Assembly (NCBI GenBank): GCA_016713325.1
Contig: JADJPJ010000097.1
Location: forward strand, 1-64,000
DNA: 64,000 nt
From: Candidatus Flexifilum affinis
GTDB taxonomy: Bacteria; Chloroflexota; Anaerolineae; Aggregatilineales; Phototrophicaceae
Reading direction: 5' to 3'
This document shows positions 46,288-55,903 of the stretch, piece after piece. Under the pieces are notes generated by a model, which was not told the DNA's origin, did not search any database, and saw only the letters and a program-made list of their open reading frames with translations. The translations under genes were made by a program, and so were the position numbers. The first letter of the stretch is position 1; each line of letters begins with the position of its first letter.

Positions 46288-47271
46288 CTACCCTTCCTTG
46301 GTCTCGTAGAATACCCACCGTCGGGAGAGGCGGAAGTTGACGAAGGTAAAGAAGGCGATGATCAGCAGCAGCACCCAGGCCATCGCCGAGGCGTAACCCA
46401 TCTGGAAGTCGTTGAAGGCGCGCCGGTAGAGGTAGAGCGCATAGAACAACGTGCTGTCCAGCGGGTTGCCGGCAGTGATCACGAAAGCCTGTGTAAAGAC
46501 GCGAAAGCCAGAGATGATTTGCATGATCAGGTTGAAGAAGATGATCGGCGTGAGAAGCGGCAGGGTGACGCTCAGCAGCTTCTGCCAGCCGTTGGCGCCG
46601 TCGATCGACGCCGCCTCGCACATCTCCGACGGGATCTGGCGCAGGCCGGCCAGGAAGATTAGCATAGGCGAACCGAACTGCCAGACCGCGAGCAGAATCA
46701 GTGTCCAGATGGCGGTATCGGGGTTGCCGAACCAGTTGAGCCGCTCGATGCCGACGAAGCCGAGCAGGGTGTTGACGACACCCTCGTTGACGCGCCCATC
46801 CCCGCCGAACAACTGCCGCCACATAACAGCGACGGCAACGCTGCCGCCGATGACCGAGGGGATATAGTAGGCCGCGCGGAACCAGTAGACCCCGCGACGT
46901 TTGGTATTCAGGAGGAGAGCAACCGCCAGCGCGAAGATCAGACGCAGGGGGACGGCCACCATCACGTATTTAAAGGTGGCGACCACAGATCTGCCATAGC
47001 GAATGTCCGACGTGAACATGCGCTCAAAGTTGGCCAGACCGACCCACTCGCCGCCACGCAGCAGATGATAATCGGTGAAAGCCAGGTACAGCGAGATGGC
47101 GATGGGGATGAACCCGAACAGGAAAAAGCCAATCAGCCAGGGAGAAACGAACAGATAACCGGCCAGATTGTTGATCCTGAAGTCTTTTGATTTTCGCTTC
47201 GTCTTCGATGTGGCCAGAGCGGCGTCCTGCGCGTTGTTCGCTCCCGGAAGGACTGCTGCGGGCTCGCTCAT
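46288..47271 (-). CDS. Importer C: sugar ABC permease (MalF type)
   Basis: Intact 327-residue CUT1 permease. First helix YLFVSPWLIGFFLFGFIPIAISLYLAF; EAA loop PSEMCEAASIDGANGWQKLLSVTLPLLTP. It has a Lys/Arg-rich cytosolic N-terminus. No ATPase gene in the operon. Confidence 0.93.
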   Translation of the reverse strand: MSEPAAVLPGANNAQDAALATSKTKRKSKDFRINNLAGYLFVSPWLIGFFLFGFIPIAISLYLAFTDYHLLRGGEWVGLANFERMFTSDIRYGRSVVATFKYVMVAVPLRLIFALAVALLLNTKRRGVYWFRAAYYIPSVIGGSVAVAVMWRQLFGGDGRVNEGVVNTLLGFVGIERLNWFGNPDTAIWTLILLAVWQFGSPMLIFLAGLRQIPSEMCEAASIDGANGWQKLLSVTLPLLTPIIFFNLIMQIISGFRVFTQAFVITAGNPLDSTLFYALYLYRRAFNDFQMGYASAMAWVLLLIIAFFTFVNFRLSRRWVFYETKEG

Positions 47272-47315
47272 CAGATTTTCCTAAAGGTCTATGGTCACAA
47301 GGTCGCCGATCTGTC

Positions 47316-47340
47316 CGGGCCGACCCACTGGGCCGGCCCG
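47316..47340 (-). other. Stem-loop between importer C binding protein and permease
   Basis: CGGGCCG and CGGCCCG arms around an 11-base loop, in the 122-base gap between the binding-protein stop and permease start. Corresponds to the stem-loops of importers A, B and D. Confidence 0.6.
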
Positions 47341-47393
47341 CGATAGCATTTTTACGGACACCCTACTCCGATTAGCCGGTTCGGGTCAAGGAC

Positions 47394-48683
47394 TCAGTTT
47401 CCGGAGAGGATGGCTTCACCCTCGGAACGGAAGATAGCGAGACCTTCTTCGAGCGGAATCTGGCCGTACAGTACCGGGTCGTGGAACAGTGGCGTCCAGA
47501 CGTTGTTGCGGAGGTCATTGTAGCCGGGCGGGTTGGGCGGGAAGATCGGGCTGACGTCCTGAGCGACCATTTCCAGGAAGCTGAAGGTCTCGGCACCAAC
47601 GGCGTCCAGCGAGGGCTGCATGGCGGCGCGAATGGCCGAGGAGATCGGCACGCCGCGCTCGGCCGCGAGAATCTCGTTGGCCGCTTCGTCATTGGTGAAG
47701 AAATTGATGAAGTCGGCAGCGACTTCCGGCATGTCGCAGGATGCGGTGATGGAGAAGAACATCGACGGCTTCAGGTAGTTGGCCGCACCAGTAGCGTTCG
47801 CCGGGCGGGGCATCGGCCACAGCTTGAAGTTGCGGTCTTCGCCCGCTGCTGCGAAAATGGCGACCACCTGGTTGCTCCACTGATACTGCATGGCGGCGGC
47901 GCCCGCGACAATCGGCGAATTTTCCGGGCCGCCCGAGTACTGCGACTGCTCTTCCAGAGTCATGATCGCGCCGGCTTCCTGCAGACGGAGCAGACGGCTG
48001 AAATGATCGGCAATCGGCGCATCATCTTCGAAACCAAAGGCGGTGTTGTCTGCGCTGAACGGGTTAGTGCCGAGCGACACCATCATGCCGGTCCAGATCT
48101 GGTCATCACCCAGTGACGGTGAGCCGTAGGCCCAGGTGCCGAGCTTCTCGTGCAGTTCGAGCGCGATGGCTTCGAAGTCATCCCAGGTCCAGTCGATCGC
48201 GGGCAGTTCTACGCCGGCGGCTTCGAAGGCGCCCACGTCGATGATGATCGACTGCGAGTTGGTGCCCAGGCTGACGCCGTAGAGCTGGCCGTCGACGCGG
48301 CCACCGGCGACAAAGACGTCGTCCACGCTCGAGAGGTCGATCGCGCCCGATTCGACAAACGGATCGAGCGGCGCCAGCAGACCGTTGCGGGCCCACTCGG
48401 CCAGATAGGCATAGTAGTGCTGCATCAGGCAGGCGAGCTGACCACCGGCGGCCTGCGTGTTCATCAGGGTCCAGTAGTCGTTGAAATTGGCGAATTCGTA
48501 GACAATATCGACCTCAGGATGGGCGGCTTCGTACATCTCGACGACGGCGATGGTGCGGTCGTGGCGACTCTGCGACCCCCACCAGACCATGCGCATTTCC
48601 TGAGTGTCCTGCGCCAGGGCGGCGCTGCCCATGACGAGCAGCAAAACGGATAAAGAAAGAAGGAGCAAGAGTTTGCGCTGCAT
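47394..48683 (-). CDS. Importer C: extracellular sugar-binding protein
   Basis: Intact 429-residue family 1 binding protein. Signal peptide LLLLLSLSVLLLVMGSAALAQDTQ, cleavage after LAQ. Features: MVWWGSQSRHDRTIAVVEMYEAAHPEVDI, GQLYGVSLGTNSQSIIIDVGAFEAAGV and the C-terminal FINFFTNDEAANEILAAERGVP. ATG 48683 is preferred over the longer open frame because the signal peptide starts there. The operon's uronate enzymes suggest a uronate or oligogalacturonate ligand. Confidence 0.92.
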   Translation of the reverse strand: MQRKLLLLLSLSVLLLVMGSAALAQDTQEMRMVWWGSQSRHDRTIAVVEMYEAAHPEVDIVYEFANFNDYWTLMNTQAAGGQLACLMQHYYAYLAEWARNGLLAPLDPFVESGAIDLSSVDDVFVAGGRVDGQLYGVSLGTNSQSIIIDVGAFEAAGVELPAIDWTWDDFEAIALELHEKLGTWAYGSPSLGDDQIWTGMMVSLGTNPFSADNTAFGFEDDAPIADHFSRLLRLQEAGAIMTLEEQSQYSGGPENSPIVAGAAAMQYQWSNQVVAIFAAAGEDRNFKLWPMPRPANATGAANYLKPSMFFSITASCDMPEVAADFINFFTNDEAANEILAAERGVPISSAIRAAMQPSLDAVGAETFSFLEMVAQDVSPIFPPNPPGYNDLRNNVWTPLFHDPVLYGQIPLEEGLAIFRSEGEAILSGN

Positions 48684-48722
48684 TTCCCAAATATCCTTTC
48701 GAACGGACCAGGGCAGATAAAC

Positions 48723-48835
48723 TTGACCGGTCAATCGCTATTGATATAGAAATAACAGAAAAGGGCCGCACTTGTCAAGTTGATGAGGAATAGTTTGTTG
48801 AGAAAAGAAGTCGTGCTATGATATTGAACGGTCAA
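48723..48835. promoter_or_regulatory. Divergent promoters with two TTGAMCGGTCAA operators
   Basis: TTGACCGGTCAA, a perfect palindrome at 48723-48734, and TTGAACGGTCAA at 48824-48835, centres 101 bases apart. Leftward promoter for importer C: TTGACA (minus, 48773-48778), 17 bases, TTATTT (48750-48755). Rightward for the LacI gene: TTGTTG (48795-48800), 16 bases, TATGAT (48817-48822). Each operator lies at or just past a start point, ideal for repression, and the spacing would allow looping by one regulator. The LacI product of 48864 is the likely binder. Confidence 0.7.
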
Positions 48836-48863
48836 GTTTCGCGGCTGCACGGGTAGGGTGCTG

Positions 48864-49874
48864 ATGATGGCCAACAGCAGAAAACAACCCACCATTCGCG
48901 ATATCGCCAGGATGGCAGGCGTTTCATACCAGACGGTTTCGCTGGTGATCAACGACAAGCCCGGCGTTTCAGAGAAAACGCGGCGCGAGATTCTGCGCCT
49001 CATGGAAGAAGTCGACTACCGGCCCAACCGCGCCGCGCAAATGCTCACCACCAATCGCTCCAACACGCTGGAGCTGATCGTGGTCGACGTCGATTACGGC
49101 GGACGGCTGGCCGATTCCACCAAGAACATGACGCGGGCGGCCAAGGAAGCCGGTTATAATCTGCTCGTCTCGGATGCCCCGGCAGTGGGCCTGGAGCAGG
49201 CGCTGGAGAGCGCGGCGGCGCGCCTGGTGGACGGAGTCATTCTGTACGCGCCGCGCCTCAATATCGAAGATGACGAACTCGCCCGCATCTGCCGGGGCAT
49301 TCCGATGGTGCGCCGCGACTACCTTCCCAGTTCGCGACTGGCCTGGGTCGGCTTCGATCAGGTCTACGCGGCGCGGTTGGCGGTCGAGCATCTGATCGCG
49401 CTGGGACACCGGCAGATCGCCGCGGTGCCGCCGACATCGGCGCTGCACAACGGCTACTGGCGGCATACGACGATTCGCAGCGTGCTGCACGAGCACGATC
49501 TGAAGCTGACGGCGGTGGCCGAGGGCGACTACTCGATGCGCAGCGGCTACGACGGCGTGAAGCAGATTCTGGCGACCGGCGCCCCCTTCACCGGCCTGAT
49601 CGTCGGCACCGACGGGATGGCCATGGGCGCGCTGCGGGCGCTGCACGAGGTCGGACTGCGCATTCCTGAGGACGTGTCGGTGGTCAGCTTCGATAATTCC
49701 GAGCTGTCGCTGTACACTGAGCCACCCCTGACGACCGTGGAGTTTCGGTTCAGCAAGCAAGATGAACTGTCGATCAAATATCTGATAGAGATCATCGCCG
49801 ACCCGCAGATGGAACTGCACCACCGCATCCTGATGCCGAGCCTGCTGGTGCGCGAGAGCACCCGGTCGATTTAG
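48864..49874 (+). CDS. LacI-family regulator of the uronate operon
   Basis: Intact 336-residue LacI repressor. HTH TIRDIARMAGVSYQTVSLVINDKPGVSEKTRREILRLMEEVDYRPNRAAQML is textbook, with the hinge helix at NRAAQML. The ligand domain has LELIVVDVDYGG, DGVILYAPR and FDQVYAARLAVEHLIALGHRQIA, ending LVRESTRSI. Start candidates are GTG 48858, ATG 48864 and ATG 48867; ATG 48864 suits the GGGTAGGG upstream. Divergent from importer C and followed by the OYE-like gene. Uronate-derived effector is inference. Confidence 0.92.
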   Translation: MMANSRKQPTIRDIARMAGVSYQTVSLVINDKPGVSEKTRREILRLMEEVDYRPNRAAQMLTTNRSNTLELIVVDVDYGGRLADSTKNMTRAAKEAGYNLLVSDAPAVGLEQALESAAARLVDGVILYAPRLNIEDDELARICRGIPMVRRDYLPSSRLAWVGFDQVYAARLAVEHLIALGHRQIAAVPPTSALHNGYWRHTTIRSVLHEHDLKLTAVAEGDYSMRSGYDGVKQILATGAPFTGLIVGTDGMAMGALRALHEVGLRIPEDVSVVSFDNSELSLYTEPPLTTVEFRFSKQDELSIKYLIEIIADPQMELHHRILMPSLLVRESTRSI

Positions 49875-49880
49875 AATCTC

Positions 49881-49901
49881 GCTGCCGGTTCACCCGGCAG
49901 C
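49881..49901 (+). terminator. Stem-loop after the LacI gene
   Basis: GCTGCCGG, TTCAC, CCGGCAGC: 8-base stem, 7 bases after the stop codon. No U tract, so partial termination or mRNA 3' protection is possible. Confidence 0.5.
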
Positions 49902-49927
49902 CCACGTTCACGAGGAAGTCTTGAGCG

Positions 49928-51370
49928 ATGACGTACAAACGCGTGGCCCAGTTACGAACGGCGGCTGATTTCCGCGACTATCTGGAGCAGATTGGCGCGC
50001 GCCTCGATTTCGACGAGGTGGTGGAGCATGGGGAGAGCTCGCCCCTGGCGCAGCCGTACACCTTCGATGGTGTACGCATTGGCAACCGCTTCACGGTGCT
50101 GCCGATGGAGGGGTGGGATGGCGAACTGGACGGTCTGCCGACCGATCTGGTGCGGCGGCGCTGGGAGCGCTTCGGCCAGAGCGGCGCCAAGCTGATTTTC
50201 GGCGGCGAGGCGACAGCGGTGCGCTATGACGGCCGCGCCAATCCCAACCAGCTCGTCATCAACGAGGCGACCGTGAGCGAGCTGGCCGATCTGCGCGATG
50301 GGCTGGCGAATGCCCATGGCGAGCGACACGGAGAAACGGCCGATCTGCTGGTTGGCTTGCAGCTCACGCACTCCGGTCGCTTTGCGCGGCCGTTCGACAA
50401 AAAGCGACTGGAGCCGCAGATCCTCTACCACCATCCCCTGCTGGACGCCAAGTTCAAGGTGGCGCAGCATCAGGCGCTGATGACCGACGGTGAGATCGAG
50501 ACGCTGATCGAGGATTACGTCCGCGCCGCCATTCTGGCGCAGCAGGCGGGCTTCCACTTCGTCGACGTCAAACACTGCCACGGCTACCTGGGGCATGAGT
50601 TCCTGACGGCCTTCGACCGTCCAGGCAGCTACGGCGGAAGCTTCGAGAACCGGACGCGCTTCCTGCGGGAGATCGTCCTCGGCATTCACCGCCGCGCGCC
50701 GGGTCTGCGGATAGGCGTGCGGCTGAGCGCCTTCGACTGGCTGCCCTTCCGTCCTGGCGCCGATGGCAGTGGCGAGCCAGAGTCGTGGTCGGGTGCGTAT
50801 CCCTATGCCTTTGGCGGCGATGGCAGCGGCACCGGCATCGATCTGAGCGAGACGAACCGCTTCCTGACCCTGCTGGAAGAACTGAACATCCGGCTGGTGT
50901 GCCTAACGGCCGGCAGCCCGTACTATAACCCGCACATCCAGCGGCCCGCCCTGTTCCCGCCGTCGGACGGCTACCAGCCGCCGGAGGATCCGCTGCGCGG
51001 CGTGGCCCGGCAAATCGCCGTCACCGCCGAACTGAAGCGGGCGCATCCCAACCTGTTCATGGTCGGGTCGGGTTACTCCTACTTGCAGGACTGGCTGCCC
51101 AATGTGGCGCAGCATGTGGTGCGCACCGGCATGGCCGACTCGGTCGGGTTGGGGCGAATGGTACTCAGCTACCCGGAGATGCCGGCCGACATTCTGGCCG
51201 GCCGAACGCTCCAGCGCAAGAGCATCTGCCGAACCTTCAGCGACTGCACGACCGGCCCGCGCAACGGCCTGGTCTCCGGCTGCTACCCGCTCGACCCATT
51301 CTACAAAGAGCGGCCGGAACACGATCAACTGGAAGCGATCAAGCATCCCGACCGGCAAAAAGAGCAATAG
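49928..51370 (+). CDS. Old-yellow-enzyme-family oxidoreductase
   Basis: Intact 480-residue FMN-binding TIM barrel. OYE signatures: [17 protein letters not shown] at strand 1, the active-site LTHSGRF, and [38 protein letters not shown]. The C-terminus has CRTFSDC...SGCYPLD, three cysteines reminiscent of the 2,4-dienoyl-CoA reductase iron-sulphur site, but the pattern is incomplete and the C-terminal FAD/NAD domain is absent. It lies between the LacI regulator and a Gfo/Idh gene, so it may act on a sugar-derived enone. Substrate unknown. Confidence 0.88.
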   Translation: MTYKRVAQLRTAADFRDYLEQIGARLDFDEVVEHGESSPLAQPYTFDGVRIGNRFTVLPMEGWDGELDGLPTDLVRRRWERFGQSGAKLIFGGEATAVRYDGRANPNQLVINEATVSELADLRDGLANAHGERHGETADLLVGLQLTHSGRFARPFDKKRLEPQILYHHPLLDAKFKVAQHQALMTDGEIETLIEDYVRAAILAQQAGFHFVDVKHCHGYLGHEFLTAFDRPGSYGGSFENRTRFLREIVLGIHRRAPGLRIGVRLSAFDWLPFRPGADGSGEPESWSGAYPYAFGGDGSGTGIDLSETNRFLTLLEELNIRLVCLTAGSPYYNPHIQRPALFPPSDGYQPPEDPLRGVARQIAVTAELKRAHPNLFMVGSGYSYLQDWLPNVAQHVVRTGMADSVGLGRMVLSYPEMPADILAGRTLQRKSICRTFSDCTTGPRNGLVSGCYPLDPFYKERPEHDQLEAIKHPDRQKEQ

Positions 51371-51423
51371 TCAGGCTTTAGAGGCGTCGGCAGAGTAGAC
51401 GCCCGTGAGGACAGAAGATCATC

Positions 51424-52524
51424 ATGACCGCACCTGCATCCCATCGACTCGCCATTATCGGAACCGGCAAATCGGTCGGCAATCACATGAGCGCGATCCG
51501 CGCCATGGGCGACCGCGTTGAACTGGTCGCCGCCGTCGATCTGGACGAGGCGCGGGTTCGGGCCTTCAGCGAGGCCAACGGCATCGCGCGCTGGTACACC
51601 GACGCCGAGGCGATGCTGTCGGCGGAACAGCCCGATCTCGTCCACATCGTCACCCCGCCGGCACCGCACAAGACCCTGATCGTGCAGGCGCTGGAGGCAG
51701 GGGCGTGGGTGTACTGCGAGAAACCGCTGGTGGCTTCGCTGGCGGAGTTCGACACCATCACCGAAGCGGAAGCGCGCACCGGCCGCTACGTCAGCACGGT
51801 CTTCCAGTGGCGCTTCGGGTCGGCGGCCAAGCACCTGAAGCGGCTGATCGAGACCGAGGCGCTGGGGCGGCCGCTGGTCGGGCTGTGCAACACACTGTGG
51901 TACCGCACGCAGGACTACTACGACGTCGAGTGGCGCGGCAAATGGCGAACCGAGGTCGGCGGCCCGACGGTGACCCTGGGCGTGCACCTGGCCGATCTCT
52001 TCCTGTGGCTGATGGGCGACTGGTGTGAGCTGACGGCCATGGCCGGGACGCTCGACCGGGCGATCGAGGTCGAGGACGTGTCGATGGCGCTGGTGCGCTT
52101 TGCCAATGGTGCGCTGGGGACGATCACCAACAGCGCGCTCTCGCCCCGGCAGGAAACGCACATGCGCATCGACTTCCAGCAGGCCAGCGTCGAGGTCAAG
52201 GCGCTGTACCGCTACCGCAACGAACACTGGACCTTCAGCCTGCCGGAGAGTGTCGAGAACCCGGCGGCTCAGGCGCACTGGGCATCATTGACCGAAGATG
52301 CGGGCGGCACTCACGACTCGCAGCTCCGCGATGTGCTCGGCTGCATCGAGCGAGGCGAGCGCCCGCCGGTCAGCGGAGAGGATGCCCGCCGCATTCTGGA
52401 GTTCGCCGCCAGCCTCTACAAGTCGGCATTCACCGGCCAGCGCGTGACCCGCGGCGAGATCACGCCGGAGGACCCCTACTACTTCGCCATGAACGGCGAC
52501 CCGGCGGCCGTGGCCCACATCTGA
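51424..52524 (+). CDS. Gfo/Idh/MocA-family oxidoreductase
   Basis: Intact 366-residue NAD(P)-dependent oxidoreductase. Rossmann motif [24 protein letters not shown] (the family EKP lysine), and [25 protein letters not shown] in the barrel. GAGGACAG precedes ATG 51424. The second Gfo/Idh of the uronate neighbourhood, shorter and not a close copy of 43322-44668. The substrate is unknown. Confidence 0.92.
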   Translation: MTAPASHRLAIIGTGKSVGNHMSAIRAMGDRVELVAAVDLDEARVRAFSEANGIARWYTDAEAMLSAEQPDLVHIVTPPAPHKTLIVQALEAGAWVYCEKPLVASLAEFDTITEAEARTGRYVSTVFQWRFGSAAKHLKRLIETEALGRPLVGLCNTLWYRTQDYYDVEWRGKWRTEVGGPTVTLGVHLADLFLWLMGDWCELTAMAGTLDRAIEVEDVSMALVRFANGALGTITNSALSPRQETHMRIDFQQASVEVKALYRYRNEHWTFSLPESVENPAAQAHWASLTEDAGGTHDSQLRDVLGCIERGERPPVSGEDARRILEFAASLYKSAFTGQRVTRGEITPEDPYYFAMNGDPAAVAHI

Positions 52525-52527
52525 CGG

Positions 52528-53220
52528 CTACCGCCGCGCCAGCATCAGGTACGTCAGTTCCCCCTGTTTGACGAAATTCAGCGCCTGGTAGGCGTGCTGG
52601 GCGGGTGTGTTGTGGGCCAGCACATGCAGGAACGGCGTCTTGCCCCGCGCCCAGATCCCCTCCGCGATCACCGCCGTCACGAATTTCGCATACCCCCGCC
52701 CACGCCAATCGGGATGGGTACAGACGGCGGCCACTTCGCAGTAGCCCGGCAAGTGCATCCGTTCGCCGGCCATGGCCACCAGCGCGCCTTCCTGGCGAAT
52801 ACCCACGAAGCGCCCCCTGTCGATCAGCGCCGGGCGGAGCGATCCCAGGCCGGACACTCGGAGAAGCTGCGTCATGTCCTGGACATCATCAGAGGTCAGC
52901 TCGACGAGTTCGCTGTTGTAGCCGTCACATTGCGGGACCGGCGTATGACGCTGGCAGACGAGCTGATCCACCGGGAAGCGGGCGCGACTCTCGAAGCCGG
53001 GAATTTCCTGCGGCGGGTCCAGGGCATAGAGCGAGATCACCTCCTTCACCCTGACCAGGCGCCCCAGATCCTCCAGGGCGCTGGCGCCGTAGTCGGCCAG
53101 CGCCGCGAGCGGAACGACCGCCGGATCGCAGCGCTTTGCCCGCGCGGTTCCGACGGCGAACCCGGCCAGATCGTGACACAGCATGTGCCACACGGGATTG
53201 TCAAGAACCTGTGGTTCCAC
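52528..53220 (-). CDS. GNAT N-acetyltransferase (FR47-like)
   Basis: A 230-residue acetyltransferase. The acetyl-CoA loop is AAVCTHPDWRGRGYAKFVTAVIAEG, followed by LHVLAHNTPAQHAYQALNFVKQGELTYLML. The N-terminal part (LDNPVWHMLCHDLAGFAV) matches the FR47-type start. GTG 53220 is chosen: it lies just after the VOC stop and is where homology begins, though no good RBS is visible. A longer frame overlaps the VOC gene and is rejected. Convergent with the Gfo/Idh gene, only 3 bases from its stop. Confidence 0.82.
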   Translation of the reverse strand: MEPQVLDNPVWHMLCHDLAGFAVGTARAKRCDPAVVPLAALADYGASALEDLGRLVRVKEVISLYALDPPQEIPGFESRARFPVDQLVCQRHTPVPQCDGYNSELVELTSDDVQDMTQLLRVSGLGSLRPALIDRGRFVGIRQEGALVAMAGERMHLPGYCEVAAVCTHPDWRGRGYAKFVTAVIAEGIWARGKTPFLHVLAHNTPAQHAYQALNFVKQGELTYLMLARR

Positions 53221-53227
53221 GGAAGCG

Positions 53228-53623
53228 CTAGCCCAGCGGCGCAAACAGGTCGATGACGTTGCCATCCGGGTCGAGCACCTGAGCGTAGCGCTGGCCCCAG
53301 AAGGCATCCCACGGCGCTTTGTGCGCGCGAACACCCATGCCCGTCAGACGCGCGAAGACCTCATCCACCTGAGCGGGGCTGTCGCACAGAAAAGCCATGC
53401 CGATGCCGTGGCTGCAGGCCGGGGGCTGCCAGTGCTCGTCGAAGCTGCGGATCACGTCCTGGGTGTCCCAGGCCATGCGCAGGCCGCCGGGCAGCACCGT
53501 CTCGACGTGGCCTTCAGCTTCCGCGCCGGCGGGGATGTCGAGGCCGAGCTGCCGATAGAAGGCCAGCGAGGCCGCCATATCGCGGACGATGATGCCGATC
53601 AGATCCAGTTTGGGCTGTGCCAT
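53228..53623 (-). CDS. VOC-superfamily (glyoxalase-like) protein
   Basis: Intact 131-residue single-domain VOC protein. It starts LIGIIVRDMAASLAFYRQLGLDIP and ends QVLDPDGNVIDLFAPLG, both canonical. It has two beta-alpha-beta-beta-beta modules. Metal ligands cannot be assigned with certainty, and no reaction is proposed. It is followed directly by the GNAT gene. Confidence 0.88.
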   Translation of the reverse strand: MAQPKLDLIGIIVRDMAASLAFYRQLGLDIPAGAEAEGHVETVLPGGLRMAWDTQDVIRSFDEHWQPPACSHGIGMAFLCDSPAQVDEVFARLTGMGVRAHKAPWDAFWGQRYAQVLDPDGNVIDLFAPLG

Positions 53624-53688
53624 GCGTCTCCTCCTGATGGTTCTGACTCTGCTGGTTACAACACGGCGGGATCTGGCGCCGCCTTATA

Positions 53689-54630
53689 TCACACTTTCAG
53701 CGCGTCATGCAGCAGAAAGGCATGTACGCCCATGGCCGGGTTGGCGATCTGCGTGATGTGCAGGTCCACGATCGCGCTCGCCAGGCCCAGCGCCTGCTTG
53801 CGTGACGGCAGACCGTACTGCGCCACCATCAGGTCGACCATGCCGTCCAGCGCCTGCATGGTCGCCTTCTCCAGGTCCTCGCTGAAGCCGAAGGTCAGCC
53901 AACCGGCCGGCGTCCAGGCGCGCGGCGCGACGCTCGGCGCATCCAGCAGGTCGAAGCGCAGGCGCACGCGCTGCATCGGGCACTCGATGGCGGTCACGCT
54001 GACCTCACCGTGACCCTGGGCCGCATGGCCGTCGCCGAAAGAGAACAGGCCGCCCTCGACCGGGATGGGCAGGTACAGGCGCGTGCCCGCCACCAGATCG
54101 CGACAGTCGAGGTTTCCGCCCCACACCCGCGGCGGGTCAGTGTAATGGAAACCCGGCTCGGGCGGGGTCATGCCCATCACCCCGAGGAACGGCTTCATGC
54201 GCACCCGGTGCCCGTGCTGGTCGGTCGCGACCATGCGCTCGACATCCAGATCCCAGAGGAACAGTTCTTCTCCAGAATCGACGAATCCCAGCGCCTGGTG
54301 CACTCGGTGAGGCCAGCCGCCGGAGATGGTGAAGCCAAAAGCGCCGGGGATCACCTCTTCGATGTGCACAACCAGCGTCTTGCCCGGCTCTGCGCCTTCG
54401 ATCCAGATCGGGCCGATGAGCGCGTGACCCTGCTGCTCAGCTGCTTCGGGGACCGGGTATTTCTTGCGCGGGCTGCCGTCAAAATGCAGTTGCTCCATCC
54501 CCCAACCGGCGTCCACAGTGGAAGCCTCGACGGCGTCGCCGGGTTGCAGGCGCAGAATCGGCGGACGGTCGGGAGAGAAAGCCCCGTGCAGAGTGTTCGG
54601 TCCCGGCGTCAGTTGATATACGACAGACAC
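53689..54630 (-). CDS. Acetamidase/formamidase-family protein
   Basis: Intact 313-residue member of the FmdA/AmdA amidohydrolase family. Features: GPIWIEGAEPGKTLVVHIEEV, GVMGMTPPEPG, WGGNLDCRDLVAGTRLYLPIPVEGGLFSFGDGHAAQGHGEV and the conserved C-terminus. It would hydrolyse a small amide or a related compound. GTG 54630 is the probable start, since the upstream frame overlaps the methyltransferase gene antiparallel in content and lacks homology. Stop 65 bases before the VOC start. Confidence 0.85.
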   Translation of the reverse strand: MSVVYQLTPGPNTLHGAFSPDRPPILRLQPGDAVEASTVDAGWGMEQLHFDGSPRKKYPVPEAAEQQGHALIGPIWIEGAEPGKTLVVHIEEVIPGAFGFTISGGWPHRVHQALGFVDSGEELFLWDLDVERMVATDQHGHRVRMKPFLGVMGMTPPEPGFHYTDPPRVWGGNLDCRDLVAGTRLYLPIPVEGGLFSFGDGHAAQGHGEVSVTAIECPMQRVRLRFDLLDAPSVAPRAWTPAGWLTFGFSEDLEKATMQALDGMVDLMVAQYGLPSRKQALGLASAIVDLHITQIANPAMGVHAFLLHDALKV

Positions 54631-54664
54631 GTTGGTTTTCCGATCGATGAGCAGGAGATACGGG

Positions 54665-55411
54665 CTATTCCGGCTTGCGCGCGCAGAGAAGAAAGCGCCG
54701 AATAGTGAACTGGAGCGGCTTGGGCCGGCGGTGCAGCAGCAGGAGCGCCTCGAAGTAGCGGTCGACCGAGAACGTCTCCGGGATGATGGCATGCAGGAAG
54801 TAGACGAGCGTCGCCACGTCGGCAAAGGTCGCCCGCCCGCTCCAGTCGTGGGCCTGCTCGACCACCAGGCCGGCCCGTTCCAGTTCGGCCCGGCAGTTGT
54901 CGAGCGTGACGTGCGGATAGTCGAGTGGCAGGTTGAGCACTTCCCACAGATCGGCTAGGTCGCGACCATCCACCTGCTGCGTCAGAAAGATTCCGCCGGG
55001 AGTCAGGATGCGCTGGATCTCGACGGCGTCGTAGGCTTCGTGCCGGTTGATGACCAGTGGAAGACACGCGTCCGCGAAGGGCATGACCGGGTCCGTCGCC
55101 ACGTCATAGGCGACGACCTGGACGCCGTGGGGTTCGAGGTTGGCCATGGCGACAGGGAGGTTGGGCGGGTAGCCCTCGGTGGCGAAGGTGCAGCCCGGCA
55201 GCAGATCGCGAAATTCGAGCAGCTTCTCGCCGCCGCCGGTGCCCATGTCCAGCACCGCGTCGACATTCCTCAAATGCGCCCGGACCATCGCTTCGTAGGA
55301 GAACGAAGGGCGATCTTCCGAATAGCGCCCGCGCAGGTAGGAGAAATCCCAGCCCTCGAAGGGGTGTTCTTCTTCGGCGCGCCAGCGGCTGATGAGCTGT
55401 TGTTCGTCCAT
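54665..55411 (-). CDS. Class I SAM-dependent methyltransferase
   Basis: Intact 248-residue methyltransferase. Motif I is AVLDMGTGGGEKLLEF (about residue 52). Acidic post-I is TEGYPPN. Motif IV/V is LPLVINRHEAYDAVEIQRILTPGGIFLTQQV. The C-terminal cap is lost in many relatives but present here. Acceptor unknown. It is separated from the next upstream GNAT by 14 bases on the same strand, so likely co-transcribed. Confidence 0.88.
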   Translation of the reverse strand: MDEQQLISRWRAEEEHPFEGWDFSYLRGRYSEDRPSFSYEAMVRAHLRNVDAVLDMGTGGGEKLLEFRDLLPGCTFATEGYPPNLPVAMANLEPHGVQVVAYDVATDPVMPFADACLPLVINRHEAYDAVEIQRILTPGGIFLTQQVDGRDLADLWEVLNLPLDYPHVTLDNCRAELERAGLVVEQAHDWSGRATFADVATLVYFLHAIIPETFSVDRYFEALLLLHRRPKPLQFTIRRFLLCARKPE

Positions 55412-55425
55412 GAGACTTGGCCTGT

Positions 55426-55896
55426 TCAGTCGGGATCAATCCATTTTTCATAGGCAAAGAGCGGCGTGCCATCGTGTTCGTGCTCCGACACAATGCGATA
55501 GCCGAATTTTTCGTAAAAGTGCTGGTTGCGCACCGCCCACTGCGGCGTGTCGAGCGTCCACAGGCGGGCGGGAAAGATCTGTTCGATGAACTGCATGGCG
55601 TAGGTGCCGATGCCGTAATTCTGGTAGGCCGGGTCCAGGAATATCACGTCCAGATGATAGTGCCCATCGCCCATGTCGAAGACGACGATCCCGCCGACGC
55701 AGCGGTCCTCATAGAGGATTTTGAAACATTCATCCTCGTTGATCTTCTGGCGCATCACGTCCACGGAGTCGTATCCCGGCGGCCCTCCCTCTTCGACTCC
55801 GGGATAAAGCACTGAGTCGTAGTGAAACGAGGCGATCTGCACCTGGACCATCGTTTCAGCATCGGACAGATGGGCGCGCTCAAAGGTGACGGACAT
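55426..55896 (-). CDS. GNAT N-acetyltransferase
   Basis: Intact 156-residue acetyltransferase. YHLDVIFLDPAYQNYGIGTYAMQFIEQIFP contains the acetyl-CoA loop QNYGIG, and QHFYEKFGYRIVSEH is the normal C-terminal motif. Start ATG 55896 (MSVTFERAHLSDAETMV) fits the fold. The longer frame overlaps the DinB gene's end and is less likely. It follows the DinB gene by 7 bases. Confidence 0.87.
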   Translation of the reverse strand: MSVTFERAHLSDAETMVQVQIASFHYDSVLYPGVEEGGPPGYDSVDVMRQKINEDECFKILYEDRCVGGIVVFDMGDGHYHLDVIFLDPAYQNYGIGTYAMQFIEQIFPARLWTLDTPQWAVRNQHFYEKFGYRIVSEHEHDGTPLFAYEKWIDPD

Positions 55897-55903
55897 AACG
55901 CGC

